Assembly: GCF_001039355.2 (NCBI RefSeq)
Contig: NW_019776160.1
Coordinates: forward strand, 53,620 to 100,313
Direction of reading: 5' to 3'
DNA: 46,694 nucleotides
Source of the DNA: Lingula anatina
Taxonomy: Eukaryota > Brachiopoda > Lingulata > Lingulida > Lingulidae
Shown here: one piece after another, positions 22,020 through 35,672 of the stretch
Numbering within the stretch: position 1 is the stretch's first letter
Layout of the letters: each line of letters starts with the position of its first letter
Notes under the pieces: generated by a model
Databases searched by the model: none
Seen by the model: the letters and a program-made list of their open reading frames with translations, nothing else
What the model was told of the DNA's origin: nothing
Made by a program: the position numbers and the translations under genes

Positions 22020-23925
22020 GAGTCGGGAAACTTCCATTGTTTTGTGTGCCAATTTAGGCATTATTTCATTAGTTTGCGAATCACTCGAGCGTCCTAAGAT
22101 CTTTCATTTAAGCAGCGTTTATGGCTTCTTACGGTAGACCAATTTAGATAGAGTGAATGGAAAGTATGCACCGATCAATACGAGTCTATACGCGATGAAA
22201 ACGTAGACAAAGTACGTATTATGTATAATCACAGGCTCCCAGTATTAACGGTATTGACAGTATTGCCAGTTGGAACGAAAATTGCAAAAAAGGTTGTTGT
22301 TTTTTTTTTTAACTCGTTAACGCGTTTTTTACGACATTCATATTCTTCTAATCTTTACATATTTAATTTTTTATATATTCTCCTGAAAATAAGGGAGAAA
22401 TAAGAATCTTTTTCACCTAAACACGAAATATAAGTTTGTATCATGCATAAAAGAAATCATGCCACATTATATGGATAGTTGTTCAGTACATAATAAGGAC
22501 TGGTTGTTTACCGACCAAGGGGTGGAAAAAGTGGAGGTGAAACCAGGAAATGTTGGTTTAATTTCCTTAAATCTTAATATACTAAAGAGAAGTAAAATTT
22601 TCGCTGTTCTGAGAATGATTCAATCAAAACTCTCTCATTTTTGTAGAAAACGTACATGATTATCCTCTTTGTTATAATGTCAGAAAGTGTTATTTTTGCT
22701 CTTTTTTATTAAATATCATTTCTTGTTATGAAAGTGTGCTGATGAATGTTTAAATATTTTAACAGACTTTGTAGTGTGACTCTTATTCTTTATAGATTTC
22801 ATCAGTTATAGATATTATATTGCGAAATTCGAAACCAAGCATTGCGGCTTATATAGGGGTGTGGGGGCAAACGTTCATCATGGCAATGCGATAAGATAAT
22901 TCTTAAGGGAGTGGAAGTTAAGATGAAACGGGTTTAAGGCATCAAGGGTAAATTGAATAAGATATTCAGTCCATTCGATTCGAGGAGGTTGCTCAATCAT
23001 TAAGCCCCATGTCTCGAGATGTTTCTGATTTCCCCATCCTGTCTCGAGATGCACATGTCGATACCAGTCCGTAAACTTCCGTGGCTGCAACTTCAAACCT
23101 TCCATTAATTCGGCGTTCGCAGTAGCAAATTAGCGGGTCAATGTCAAAATCGGTAATTTTGTTAATAAGGTCTGTAGGTGTAAGATAGGTTTATAAGGCA
23201 TGTAGTAAGAAGATACGTTAAGGGTCTAGCCAGCGGCAAATTATGTTGTTTTAACGTTGAAACAACGTTGAACCATAACGTTGAGAAGACATTGGATAAA
23301 CGTTGAATTTGAAAGTTGTATCAACGTCAGAAAACAATGTTATATCAACCCCACCCAGCGGGAAATTAGCCTGGATGTGTTTAGCAGTAGGACATGTTTG
23401 ATGGCTAAATATATGTAGGGTATAAATGTATGGCCTTTAAGTTAAAATTTCCAAGGTTTAGATTATATATATATATAACAAAGTCACAGTCACCTCAACC
23501 TGTCTATCTATAACAGGTTACCAAGAACTGTTAACTCCATCACATTTACAGCAACTTATTCATCCTAGTGTTAGCTGACCTTGCAAGGTATTCAGTTTAT
23601 TGGAATGTATTTCTGAATAACAAGTTAAGAAAATTCACTAGTTAACTAAAGACACAAAACAACTGTCACTTTTACTTTAAAACCCTTTTGTTATTATTTT
23701 GATAAATTTAGTTACAGTATTGATAAACAAAGTATCACGTTTTCAATAATTAATATTTTAAATTACAATCCATAACTGCAAGGTTGTGTCATTGACCAAA
23801 ATACAACGTTGAGTCAACGTCACATTATGACGGTGTTTCGACGTGGCTGGATCAACGTTGATTTTACTTTGAATTTAGGTAGATCAACGGCAATTCAGCG
23901 TATCAACCTGTTTTCAACGTTGATC
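22020..23925. repeat. 1.9-kb duplicated block, copy 2
   Basis: Second version of 20091-22018 beginning directly after the N, shorter by one 24-bp indel. Its right side runs on into unique sequence, so this is probably the version that continues the chromosome. Confidence 0.9.
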
Positions 23926-23946
23926 CAACGCAACTATGCCTGCTGG
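23230..23946. mobile_element. non-autonomous element with AACGTTGA subterminal repeats
   Basis: The left end CCAGCGGCAAATTATGTTG and right end CAACGCAACTATGCCTGCTGG are imperfect inverted repeats (CCAGC(A/G)GGCA-like). Both subterminal regions are packed with ACGTTGA and TCAACGT words in both orientations, a typical array of potential transposase-binding motifs. A second terminal-like motif, CCCAGCGGGAAATTAG, lies inside near 23353, suggesting an internal rearrangement or nesting. No coding capacity; superfamily not assigned. Similar AACGTTGA-rich MITEs are, from memory, common in marine invertebrates. Confidence 0.65.
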
Positions 23947-26599
23947 GTAGGTAAGAGGTTGCTCTTTTGATCAAAACACAAGTGTATTTCGCTCAGTTAG
24001 AGGTACATGGATCACCCCCCTTCCTCTAAGAATCCACCCCTGGGATGGATCACTCAGAGACCTGGTCACTAAGCTAGTGACTACAATGTACCTTATGCTC
24101 CAGTTGTTTTCTTCGTGTTTTAAAAAGCAAAGAAATGAGACATTAATGTTGTTCCTAGGTCATCCTGACCTGACTTCCTGACAGCTTAAGCTGACTGAGG
24201 AAAATATACACTGTGCATGAAAAAAAAAACACGCCACGTCTTCCAGTACATCAACATAGCAGATCAGTAAGAGCATTCCTTAATCACTGCGATATACCTG
24301 TAGACACCCCACTGCCCAGGTGCAGGTGTCTGCGTCTGCCGGCAGGAAGCCAATTCTCAGAGATACATTAATTCCATTAGATCGTCGCTGGATAGCCTTG
24401 GTTTTAAGTCTTGTTAACTATAGGCGATTGTATAAGTAAGAAAAGACAGCGCGGCCAATGTAGAAGATTGGCGTGTCGTGGTTAATGTTTAACATAATGA
24501 TGTTTTAACTATAGAAATAGTTGCGTGCCGGCAACCAGCAATCAAAGAACTTCAAGATCATTAGAAACACAAGCATCGAAGATTTTGTTTGAAAAAAAAA
24601 GAACTGTAGTCGACAACTTGTCTTTACCTTAAGCAATATCTTTGTCTGTATTAAGTAGCGAAATAACTTTGTCTATATTGAGTAGAGCTCCATTAAAATG
24701 TAAAGACTTTTGGAGCCATTGTGCTGTTTCACAAAGACGTCGAAAATCAGTTTTCTATGAGCATTCAATGAATCTACCACGAGAGTGTGAGTGCATATTA
24801 TCTCCTGCCTTGTACAGACTAAGAAGATTTCAGTGTAAATCTTAACTAGCAATTTTCATGTTTTAAAATCAATGCAATGACACAAAAGTAGTGGACCAAA
24901 TTTTAACCGCCTTAACACTTTGTTTTACTCTTACTTACTTATATAAATATCAAATGATGTTAGCTTCATGTCATGAGATGCAATAGTTCGTAAAACGCTC
25001 TAATTTACACCACGAATACAGCTTAATGCAGTCGGCTGAGTTTAAGATAAGCCATTGGGATTGAGTTTTATTCTAACATGGAACAAACAAATCTTTGAGA
25101 AGAGCACTGGATGCTAATTTTTGAGAAATGTATTCAGGTCTAAATGAACAGCGTCAAAACCTCCATGAAATCTTATCAGTCGATACTGTATATTCTGGCA
25201 TACAAGATATAAGAAACATCATTTCCACAGTACAATACTGACGCATCATTGTCTGTCGCGGCACAAAGTGCAGACACATCGTAATCTCGGCAGTGAGGAG
25301 TATGTGGATCTGTACGGACTGGTTTTATATCTTTATTTTAACCTTCTGAACAGCGGGCCCACGTGTTTAATAGTTTGCCGATAGCACAATATTTCTTTTA
25401 AATTTAAGTAATGCTTTTAACTGGTTAAGGCCTATTTAATTAAGCCTAGGATTTGATTGCACCTCATCCTGTAACCCTCCTTCCCTCCCCATACCTCCCC
25501 TCCCCCCCCCACCCACCCACCCACCCCGGCACCGCTGCATTGCAATAACTCTGTAATCCAGAACTAAAGGCCATCAGAACCGCTGGTCAGGGTATTTCAG
25601 AGGGGGTGGTTGCAATCAATCAATTATTCCTGCATTAAAGATTATTAACATTGTGTAAGTGATAATTGGTGCAGGCAGAACTGAAGGCATGGCAGTACAT
25701 GTGGTGTACATTTCTCAATAGAATGAACGATAAATGTATTCAAAGTGATAAGTTGTTAATTTCATAAACCAGTTGTAATTGGCCAGGGTTATCAGCCAGA
25801 CAGAAGTAGAGAGCCACTGTGGAACTGGGCAGGCAGTGAGGTGTACGTTAATTATATCTGGTCTGTAACGTTACAGACAACAGCCTAACAACTTCCCCAG
25901 GCACCATTCTCAGTGTACTGATCACTGACGCTAGATCTGCTTGACTGCCGCTTGTTGTCCAAAGCCAGGCGTTTGGGCATTTATTAGTCACCTCCTAGGG
26001 TCAGTTCTCTCTTTTCCACATTGATTTCCTTTGATGTTGAAGTTAGCAGTGACTCGAGTCAAACTAGAGCGAGACTTGTGATCCGTTTGCTTTAATTGAC
26101 TTCTCTATGCTACAATACATCTAGGAAACAGTTCTATTGTAAATGGCTAGCTCTACGTGTGCGAGAACACCATGACTGTCAGTGAGAGGGTGCCAGTGGA
26201 TTATTTGGTATACATACTGAGAGAAAGTACTCGCATTTTACTGAAAAATACCCCTAAAGCGTATATTGCCGCCGGTTAAAAAAGTTTACATATTAAAGTA
26301 TTAGCAATACAATAATGTTGTAACATACAACTAGAGCACCTTGGTGTGAAAGTGTAATATCTCTAGGTATGTATGGACAGATACATGAAATGCAACGATA
26401 GCGCACATGTATATAAAAAACGCACATTTCCAAGTAAAATACTGACATAGGTGTTAAATTGAGATCAAAATTCTACTGATTTCACAGAGAAATACTGGAA
26501 TAAAACAACTTGCTTTGTTGCACTCAGTCTGGATTCTTCACTATGCAATCTTATAAATGGCTTACGGTGGGGTTTGGTGTCCGACGTCATTTGACATTG
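23947..26599. other. intergenic DNA, no gene recognised
   Basis: No exon or element with a clear boundary was found. A C-rich low-complexity tract lies near 25480-25530 (runs of C and CCCA). Open frames here are short and featureless. Confidence 0.4.
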
Positions 26600-26713
26600 A
26601 ACTAGATACCCTGGGTGTTGGTTTTAGAAACCCTGCGTGGTGTTGCTTATAGATACCCGGGGGCTCGTTATAGATACCCGGGGGCTCGTTATAGATACCT
26701 GGGGGAACGTTAC
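26600..26713. repeat. 21-bp minisatellite (AGATACCCGGGGGCTCGTTAT)
   Basis: Three clear units (AGATAC at 26651, 26672 and 26693) are preceded by degenerate ones starting near 26604. Each unit has a CCCGGG core. Confidence 0.8.
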
Positions 26714-27572
26714 AAGGTGATAAGCGACAAAGTAAGTACAGGACAGAAGAGGTAACCTTATAAGATAAAAGTCATTTTTTAAAATTAAGTGATTAAATTT
26801 AATTTTAACATTTTTTCGGAACTACACATCTGCGTTGTATGATTATCAGTGATAGGTGGTAGGATAGCACAGATCCTACAAATGTATGCACTCCCTCTAA
26901 TAAACCATATTATGAATGTAGTGTGTATGATAGAAATATTAAGGTAAATACTTAGTTTAATAACACGACCACAATGTATTCACCAAACTGATTCGCTACA
27001 CGCCGGCTTGGAACGCGTGAGAAGACAGGACGCATGAGAGATGAGAGATAAAAAAATATCAGGAAAGATTTATAAATGACGGTTAACCCTACAGAATATC
27101 GCCTCGCCCTCTTAGAGGCCTTTTTTCCTTTCTTTTTTTTTTTTCTTTCTTTGGTAATGCTTTAACTTACCTGCGTCTGCTCGGCTTTTAATTCCTTTAA
27201 TAATATCCCTGAACTCTAACAGCCACTGCAGCAGAATGCCGAGCCCACAATAGTTTCCTAGGAATAACTCTCGATATGACAAGAAACTCGTTACTTTACA
27301 TGACATATAGCCTGTGTTCTATACTAATTCTATTACGTGGTCTCCGATAGCGAGCAATCCAATAAGCCAGCCGCCCTGAGCTGTGCTAGCTCACTGAGCA
27401 GGAGGGTGCGTTAGGGATGTATCAGCTGGCGCATGCGTGGAGAGGAGAGTGCGGGGATATTATCATATCAAAGCGATCAACATTTTTCCCAGGGCGGGCA
27501 TTTTGATTTTGACAGGGGTACATGTGTTGCCGACGTTGTGTCTATACGTTGTGATGAAGGCATAATCATCTA
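26714..27572. other. intergenic DNA, T/C-rich tract
   Basis: It contains a TTTTTTCCTTTC...TTTC polypyrimidine tract at about 27119-27152. No coding feature was recognised. 27380-27460 is more GC-rich than its neighbours (GCGCATGCGT) but has no other promoter feature. Confidence 0.4.
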
Positions 27573-27656
27573 ACTGGGTAGGTGATAGAGAATACTGGGT
27601 AGGTGGTAGAGAATACTGGGTACGTGATAGAGAATATTGGGTAGGTGATAGAGAAT
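27573..27656. repeat. 21-bp minisatellite, 4 copies
   Basis: The unit ACTGGGTAGGTGATAGAGAAT occurs four times with one or two substitutions. Because 21 is divisible by 3 it yields an open frame on the minus strand (repeats of YSLxPTQ), which should not be taken for a gene. Confidence 0.92.
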
Positions 27657-27724
27657 ACACGGCGAAGGTAATCAGGTACCTCATGATCTGACAGGTACGG
27701 GCTGTGTGTTCTGGTGACGCTTGT

Positions 27725-27799
27725 ACACACAAACATGCACACACTCGCGTGCGTGCGCGCACGCACACACACATATACACGTGGACACTCACACGTTTG

Positions 27800-27853
<54 letters not shown>

Positions 27854-27925
27854 AACACGGACATTCACACGTTTGCACTCACACACACACACACACACAC
27901 ACACGTACACGAACATGCACACACA
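27725..27925. repeat. compound (CA)n / (TC)n microsatellite
   Basis: CA-rich, then a (TC)n run near 27800-27832, then two (CA)n runs. All long open frames across this tract are low-complexity artefacts. Confidence 0.95.
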
Positions 27926-30031
27926 CTATCTAGCCCCATCAGAGCACGATTCCCAACGCGAAGATTATATCACGCTCATTTTCCCGATGTTGACACTTTG
28001 ATCGATTTCACGATTTCTATAATAGAAAACATACGCCAGCGGCCTGCACGGGAGGACTAACTTTGTCCAATTTCCGAGTTCTTTTAGATTTATCAGCCCA
28101 TATTACACGGATCTAGAGTAATTTCACAGGACCTAAAGGTCAGAACACTTTCCATCTGCTCCAATGTAGCCATTAATTAAGTCGCTTGTCAATAGCGACG
28201 CCTCAACGCGATATTTGCCTGTTGGACCCCGGAGAAAATCTCTACAGACACCCAATTATCCATGTAAACGGCGTAATGTGGCCTCCATCAGGTTTCTTAA
28301 AGGACAGATGCGCGTTCTTGAAAGGTTGGGGCACTTGGGAAGCACATCCAAACAGTGGTATTAAAAAAAGATTTTCTCTTCATTTTTTCAGAACTCTCCT
28401 CTCTCTATAAATTCTCTGATTTTCCTCCATTCCCTCCTAATGTATATTGGAATCGCCTCTATACACTGGGGAATTAAAAACGTGTCTGGAGGTTATTAGT
28501 TTTTGTTTTAAGATATGAAAAAACATACAGTGTTTTCCTTTCGTAATTTATAAACCTAGCTCCATTTCTTGGTAAGTATGTATTTTTGGTTTGACTTCTG
28601 TTCTGCCGTATCGTACTTGTAAACTTTCATCAACAACGTCATTTGATATAATCAAAACATACTCCATAAAAAAGTATATGGCAGAAACAAAGTATTTTCT
28701 ATGAGGCCGGCTTAGCTGATTAACTTCTACAATCAGAAAATGATGTGAAGATACTGAGGGCCAAAAAGATGAGCTACAATGCCTCACAATGCGTACCTTT
28801 AGTCAAACATTCTATTTAACAAAATTACACTACACTTAACTATAGACTACGTAGAATACTCAAGTTCGTTCGATAGTTTGGAGTTCGTAACAGTGATGGT
28901 AAGACGAAGTTCCACCTGTTTCCATCCACTTGGAGCACTTGCCTGAACCCTGCCATCTGGAAGAGGGGCAAACACGGGGAATTCTGGCCCACTTGATCCC
29001 AGATGACCCCGACAACATGCCAGAATTTTTCTCATTACAGGGTGGCTGGTGCGCCCCAGTGGTATTATAGGGGTTAGAGTAAGGAATGCGTGCCTAGTTT
29101 TGATATGTTCTCTTAATTCACGGATCATGGAAAGGAATATGCGACCCTTCTCACCTTATACAATTTCAGTGGCATTTTGGTAGTTGATACAAAAATGACG
29201 CACCAATCTCATGGTACTGTGTTCATTAACTACTGTGCTTATGTACAGCTTCTCTTTGAACTGACATACCATTGTGACTCCAGTATATATAAATATATCT
29301 GGTGTTTACAGCCGGGAGCAGCCTAAGATTAGCCGCATTATGGCTTATGCCAACAAAGTGCATGCAAACATGAATAGAGCTAGAAATCGTTCAGTTAATC
29401 ATGGTGAAATAAAGTGATAATAGACCTCATCAAGGACGCCATATCCTGACGAGAATAATTTGTCCGGCAAAATCATTCACTTTATGTATACTTAAAATAA
29501 TTTCGAATAATCTGGAATATAAAAAACACAGGTATCTGCCTCTCGCTCTCCTCGGGTGTCAAATATGCTGGGGATTAATATAATGCAGGCAATTATTTCC
29601 AGATACGTAACATACGACACGATCTGCCGGCCTTGTTAAAGTCTCCTACATTAAATAACAAAGTGAGAAGTGAGGGAGATGATAGAGAAATGGTCACCCT
29701 AGCGGAAATTGGCCAGCAATCTCAAAGAGTCCTTTAGGGCGTATGTTTCTCAAAGAGATTCCCAAAGAGTCCTGTATAATTCCTCTAGCACCAGAACAAA
29801 AGTGCTTTCACCCAGCTTTACATCATCAAAATGATGACCTAAACAGCAATATTAAGTATTTAGGTCTAGACCCTTTTTTTCTGCAATTAAACCAATTCAT
29901 TTTCTGCCTGCTGGTTCCTCCTCAACAGTTTGAATGCGATCCTCAATGTCGTTTGTATTAGACATCGGACACATACATTATTGAAGGAGTCCAGAGAGCA
30001 AGATTCGACTGCTGAAGAAAACAATTATATA

Positions 30032-30032
<1 letters not shown>
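27926..30032. other. intergenic DNA, no gene recognised
   Basis: The longest frame (28847-29128, minus, 93 codons) has a plausible amino-acid mix but no domain I know and no splice partner. I leave it uncalled. No repeat with clear boundaries was seen. Confidence 0.4.

Positions 30033-30068
<36 letters not shown>
30033..30068. repeat. (CA)n microsatellite
   Basis: Uninterrupted CA dinucleotides, about 18 units. Confidence 0.95.
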
Positions 30069-30069
<1 letters not shown>

Positions 30070-33060
30070 CGAGAGTTCATTACAGATTACGTAACAGACA
30101 GTGAGGTCACTTTCATTTTACATATATTAAAATGCTAAGCACCTTCTCCAAGGTCAAATAAAGAAGAAACAAATATCCAGCCTCATCAGTATCGGCTCTA
30201 AATGTACGCTAGGAAAAAACTCTACAAGGTCATTTTCACAAAATCTACAAGGACCGCAAACCAGAACTGATTGCAATATTAATCCCATTTTAACTTGTTT
30301 GTGACACTGACTGCAAACCGCAGCGCTGTCCATGGACACGAAGGAGACTGGTAGGTTACAAGGTAAGAACATGCTTCCCTTCAAACCACAACTGCCTACA
30401 GCTGGCCTTGGAAAAATACAACATGACATATCATCAACAATTATTTCATAAACTGACGTCAGTCAAGGTAGCCACAACTGCCATTTAAGATATATTTACC
30501 AAGAAAACAATAAGCTCTGGGCCTTATTACATTTCTTCAACAAGGTTTTATTCAATGAACGCGTTCGATTAACGAGTATTGATTCTCACCACAGCTACGG
30601 TAGAGATCTTGTATGGGAAAGAAATACTATTTACTAACTTCCAAGGAAAATATATCGAGATTTGTCACAGTCTCTACAAAATGCAAAATCCTCCATTGTG
30701 TGTCGCCTTAACTTCCTGGGAATGAAGAAATTGCAAATTATAATGTCAGTATATTTGTTGCAGTCTATGCCTCAACCTGTAATCAGCAGTCTTTGATATG
30801 GTTCTTGCGGAGTAGGCTTTAGAAATAACCATAGCCATTGTTGTTGGAAAGAGTGGGAAGGTCCAACAATTAACTTTTATGATGATTTTCGATAAATCAC
30901 TTTCTAGAATATCGAAAAGCACTTCTGTTTATTAGCAGCATTTCCACATGCCATATCCTGGCCATATCCTCTTTACACGCTAGTTATTTAGACAGATGCT
31001 TTACTGTCCACGACTCAATAAATGAAAAGTCCACCAGGAATCTCGACTTTATAGATTTCAACCTGGTAATAACATACATGTAGTATGAGAAACAGAAGCT
31101 CATTCACAATAAAATGTTTGTCAATTTTAAATGCAGTGGAAGCGTTTTTAATCAAAACATAGCAAGTCCATATCGGCATTTTATGATTTGTATAAGACAG
31201 CACTATTAAACTGAGTTAGTGGTAAGACAATCAGTCCAAATTCAAGAAAATTGGTGAGGGTAACAGTCCCCAAAGATTGCATGACTTTTGTTCGTAGAGA
31301 ACAAATATCAGAAGAATATATAATATAGAAGAATGCGTCAGGATAGTGCTGAATGAATGAAATAAATGTAGTTACCATTGAACTTTAATGGAATATTTCG
31401 AGCCAGGCAGATAAACGTGTTTGAACAACATTTTATAGACCAAACAGGGCTGTTACTACATGTAACAAACCAGACGCCCGGTAGTTTTAACTGAACTGTC
31501 AAAGAGAGAGAGAGAGAGTTTACTCACCTTGTTTTTCTTGAGCACCCACTGGAAATAAAGCTGGAGTAAATCAAACCATTACATATATAGCCAATAGTCT
31601 ATTGATACGCCTTGAATAAACTAAAACCACATGTCATTTCACATTTTCTTACTCGTGCTGTAATACACACTACAATCGATTGAGGTCTGTCCTTAAATGA
31701 TTCCCCTTTGTGAAGCGGTCTAGTTACGTAGGGAATAAGTTGACGTACCGCAAACTTCCCCCTGGTTATGTGATGATTCAAAAAATATCTTCCTACAGGT
31801 ATGTCCTTGCCACCGATTGTGGACTTTTAGATCAATTATAGAATGTGGCGTGAGTTTTCGGTGAGGCGTCACTGATTTCCGAGATTTCTGCGGAGTCGAA
31901 AGTAATTTTGCTAATTAGAATAGCGTTCGTGTATTTTGTTAAGCCGCAAGCAAAGATTATGTATGGAATCGGTTGTCATGCCACAATGGTTCAGTTTACA
32001 CCACGCAAGGAAATGTCAAATTAAACTTTAATAGTGAACCGTGCTTAAAGTGAACATAACCTGGTGGTCTTACCGTGTTCTTTAGACGACAGTTTTCAAT
32101 AAGTACATCACGGTGCTTGTCACACACACAACTGAATTCTGGCAACACAAGATCAATTACACCACAGAATACGAATCTTAAAAAGCTGTCGGTATATCTT
32201 AATATCAGCAATAACAACGGGAAAATGTTTTTAGACATATTTTATTACTTTTGTATATAAAACTCTGTGCTAAAAAGCGGAACCAGATTCCTATCGTGAA
32301 TAAAGTTATGTTAATTGTGCGATATGCCTGACTTGAGATACAAAATGACACAGTTGTTTTGTATGCTGGAATATCTTTATTATGCTTATTATGCTATACC
32401 ACTGAGTTGGCTTCATGAAATGACTGGCATTGTCAGCCCTCCCCCCCCCAAAAAAAAAAAAAAAAAAAAAATAGATCATAAAACAATCAAATCTCATAAC
32501 AGGCCATCTTTTAGTAGATCCTGTTATATTTCTCCATCGTGTTAAACGTCATTCTGAATCCACCCTAGGACGCCGCAGTAGAGAGCTACATGGTTAATTG
32601 CTGCTCTCTCAGTCACCAACTTGGTACAGAAACCATCAATATAATGTCTGCGTAATAAACCAGGCTAATTTACGATACAATGAAAAGAGTAGCAGTGTGT
32701 GCGTTAGAGGTCACCTCTTTTTTGCCAACTTTATTGAACTATTGATCATTGTATCAACTCCCCTAATAAGGTCACCTTTGAGAAAGAGACGATTTCCGCT
32801 ATGAATTATTGGCCACAGTTGGCACGGGAATGTAAATACAATATAGTTCACCATGACGTGGTAATTGCGCTCAATTTGTCAATTAACTGCTACAGAAAGT
32901 GGAAAACGAACTTCCCACCTTATATTAGGTAACCACACAAGATACAGGCTGGGGTTCGAAGATGGGGTTTTGGTTAACCCGATAAGTTATTTTATTTCAT
33001 TTTATTTTTGTTATGAGTCAATTTAAATTCACAATATTTATTAAGATAGAGAACCTATGT
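30069..33060. other. intergenic DNA, no gene recognised
   Basis: It contains a (GA)n tract at about 31503-31519 and a C-run followed by a long A-run at about 32440-32471. Short open frames on both strands show nothing recognisable. Confidence 0.4.
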
Positions 33061-33559
33061 ATAGAATGTATCAGTGTGATGTTAAATATTGCTATCATAC
33101 ATATATGTAGATGTATAGAATGGTTCAGTGTGATGTTAAATATTGCTATCATACATATATGTAGATGTATAGAATGGTTCAGTGTGATGTTAAATATTGC
33201 TATCATACATATATGTAGATGTATAGAATGGTTCAGTGTGATGTTAAATATTGCTATCATACATATATGTAGATGTATAGAATGGTTCAGTGTGATGTTA
33301 AATATTGCTATCATACATATATGTAGATGTATAGAATGGTTCAGTGTGATGTTAAATATTGCTATCATACATATATGTAGATGTATAGAATGGTTCAGTG
33401 TGATGTTAAATATTGCTATCATACATATATGTAGATGTATAGAATGGTTCAGTGTGATGTTAAATATTGCTATCATACATATATGTAGATGTATAGAATG
33501 GTTCAGTGTGATGTTAAATATTGCTATCATACATATATGTAGATGTATAGAATGGTTCA
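33061..33559. repeat. 54-bp minisatellite, 9 near-perfect copies
   Basis: Units begin ATAGAATGGTTCAGTGTGAT at 33061, 33115, 33169 and so on to 33493, with a partial tenth at 33547. Only the first unit differs (ATAGAATGTA). Each contains the palindrome ACATATATGT. Since 54 is a multiple of 3 and the unit lacks stops in one frame on each strand, it produces long open frames on both strands (18-residue repeats). Confidence 0.97.
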
Positions 33560-35053
33560 TTTTACATGTATATGCAGTTGATTAAAAGTACTATTAGAAT
33601 CAAATAATACACTGCTAATTGGTTGATATAGGTGATATAGTATGACATAGATATAAGTTTAAACACTGCTCATTGATTGTAGTAGGGGAAAAGCATTGCT
33701 CAGTGTTATTAAAAGTTTTTTTTTTTGTTTTTTTATCATAAACAAAAGGTTTTCATTCAACTCCAGTGAGTCCACACCATACATACCACTATGCTTACAT
33801 TGCCCATTCACATGTAATAATAACATAGATTTTTGCCCCCGGTTTCAGAACACGTACATTGCATATAAGTAAACGTCAACAAAAGTAGTTAATTAACCTG
33901 TATTGCGTCCTCTACGTGACTCTGCTGCGTCTGTGTATCAACCCATCAATCAATCAATCCAGTTTTTGCCACTCTGCCATCATGCAGGTTGAAACGAAAC
34001 TAAATATAAAATCAGATTGTTTTTATTATTATTCATTTAACTTTCATCCCATAACATAACATAACATAACCGGGTGTAGAACGTGTCTGGAGATCCACAG
34101 CCGAGACCATATACCGTAGGTGTATTAACCCCCTCCACACCTTATACACGTGAACGACTTGACGCTGCCATGCCACGGAACAGTTTTCTGAGGAACTCCC
34201 AATGTTTATCATGGAAATGTAAATAACATTAGTAAACATCTCTTCCCGCCAAGACTGTTTACTTACAGCTCCAGGAAAAACAAGTCTGACGCTGCCCAGA
34301 TGAGTGCGGAACATGAGCCCTCATTATCAGCGCTTGGACATGTATTGACTTTATAAATGTGCTTCGATCAGTGCAAGAAAGATACCAGCTACTTATCAAG
34401 CACTATATACCATCCTACGGTTTCTTTGAGTTGTCAGATGCAAGTTGGAGAGTAACTCACGCTTTATAAACGTTTGTTTACTCGAGATTCTGGCGAATGG
34501 TTTGTTTCTGCACGAGTGCCATACTATTACATGTACGTGTCTACTCGAACACGAAGACTGCCATAGGTCCCATATTTAGACCGGTGCTGGTTCGTACCCG
34601 GTTGGCGCCACTACCCGCAGTGTAAACATGACTTCACCCGCGTCAGAGTTAGGGTAAGATGTGGGCACGCGGTCAGTGGTAAAAAATTCTGTCCAAAAGA
34701 GGGCACCAGGATACATGTAGTAAACCGTGTTGTTCTTGCTAGTGTGGTACCATTCATTAAACCATAGACAACTGGAGTCTGTCGATCTCTATTAAAAAAT
34801 AACAGCAGGCTCTTTAAGAGAAGACTCATAGCATTGCCTACCTATAAATATGTACATTAAACGCGAACGCGGACAGAGAGATTCAGTTGTTCATGTCTAG
34901 TCGTGTATTTAAATTATCAAGATAATTTAAAAATTGGAACAGACCAGATTCAAAATTTATAAATGGGTTTTAACCATATTTAAACCAAGGGGAAGACAGC
35001 AAGACCTTTCAGAAGTCATGAAGTCTGCCCAGAACCCTTCACTCTGGAAATAC

Positions 35054-35056
<3 letters not shown>
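33560..35056. other. intergenic DNA, no gene recognised
   Basis: It holds a T-run near 33717 and an (ATAAC)n pentanucleotide tract near 34050-34069. No coding feature was seen. Confidence 0.4.
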
Positions 35057-35102
<46 letters not shown>

Positions 35103-35150
35103 ATTGTATATACCATTATATATATACCATTATATATATATATATATATG
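35057..35150. repeat. (TA)n microsatellite
   Basis: A long run of TA, interrupted by CCATTGTATA and CCATTATATA units. Confidence 0.95.
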
Positions 35151-35533
35151 CCTTCTCCTATGCCAAAGAAAAGAAATAGATTTGACAGAGATAATATAAC
35201 GGCAGTGATTAAAAACACATGCTGTATATAGTAACAAGAAAAGCGAAATCCAAAAAGTAAAAGATAGAACCTACGCTGAATGCCATCAAAAGTACCACAA
35301 TAAAGACTCATAAAGTTTCAGAAAAGAAAAAAATGAAAAGGGCAACTGCTGCGTGCCAAGACTTGTTACTGTGCGCTATTGTTATATAGCCTTGAGACCC
35401 GAGAACTAACCGCAGACTTATTACAGCGGCTGTCATTTTTTCATAAGTGCACGAGTAGTAACATGTTGTTTGTTAGAGAAGTGTTAATGTACCGTACGCG
35501 CGGGCTACCATTCCTCTACACACGTACCAGTGC

Positions 35534-35534
35534 C

Positions 35535-35573
<39 letters not shown>

Positions 35574-35618
35574 TAACACACACACACACAACACAACACT
35601 AACACACACACACAAACA

Positions 35619-35672
<54 letters not shown>

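Noticed and set aside
20528-22659. Tandem pair of identical 66-codon frames (MPHYMDSC...) as a duplicated gene
   Set aside because: The pair comes from the probable assembly duplication around the N at 22019; each frame is short and shows no domain.
27463-28060. Several long open frames on both strands
   Set aside because: Translation of CA/TC microsatellites and of the 21-bp minisatellite only.
28847-29128. 93-codon minus-strand frame with a plausible amino-acid mix
   Set aside because: No domain, splice sites or second line of evidence; length is within chance expectation for this much DNA.
33061-33559. Possible CRISPR-like array
   Set aside because: Units are contiguous with no variable spacers, and the genome is eukaryotic; it is a minisatellite.
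33013-33585. 190- and 180-codon open frames across the 54-bp array
   Set aside because: They exist only because the 54-bp repeat lacks stops in one frame per strand; no start context or known motif.
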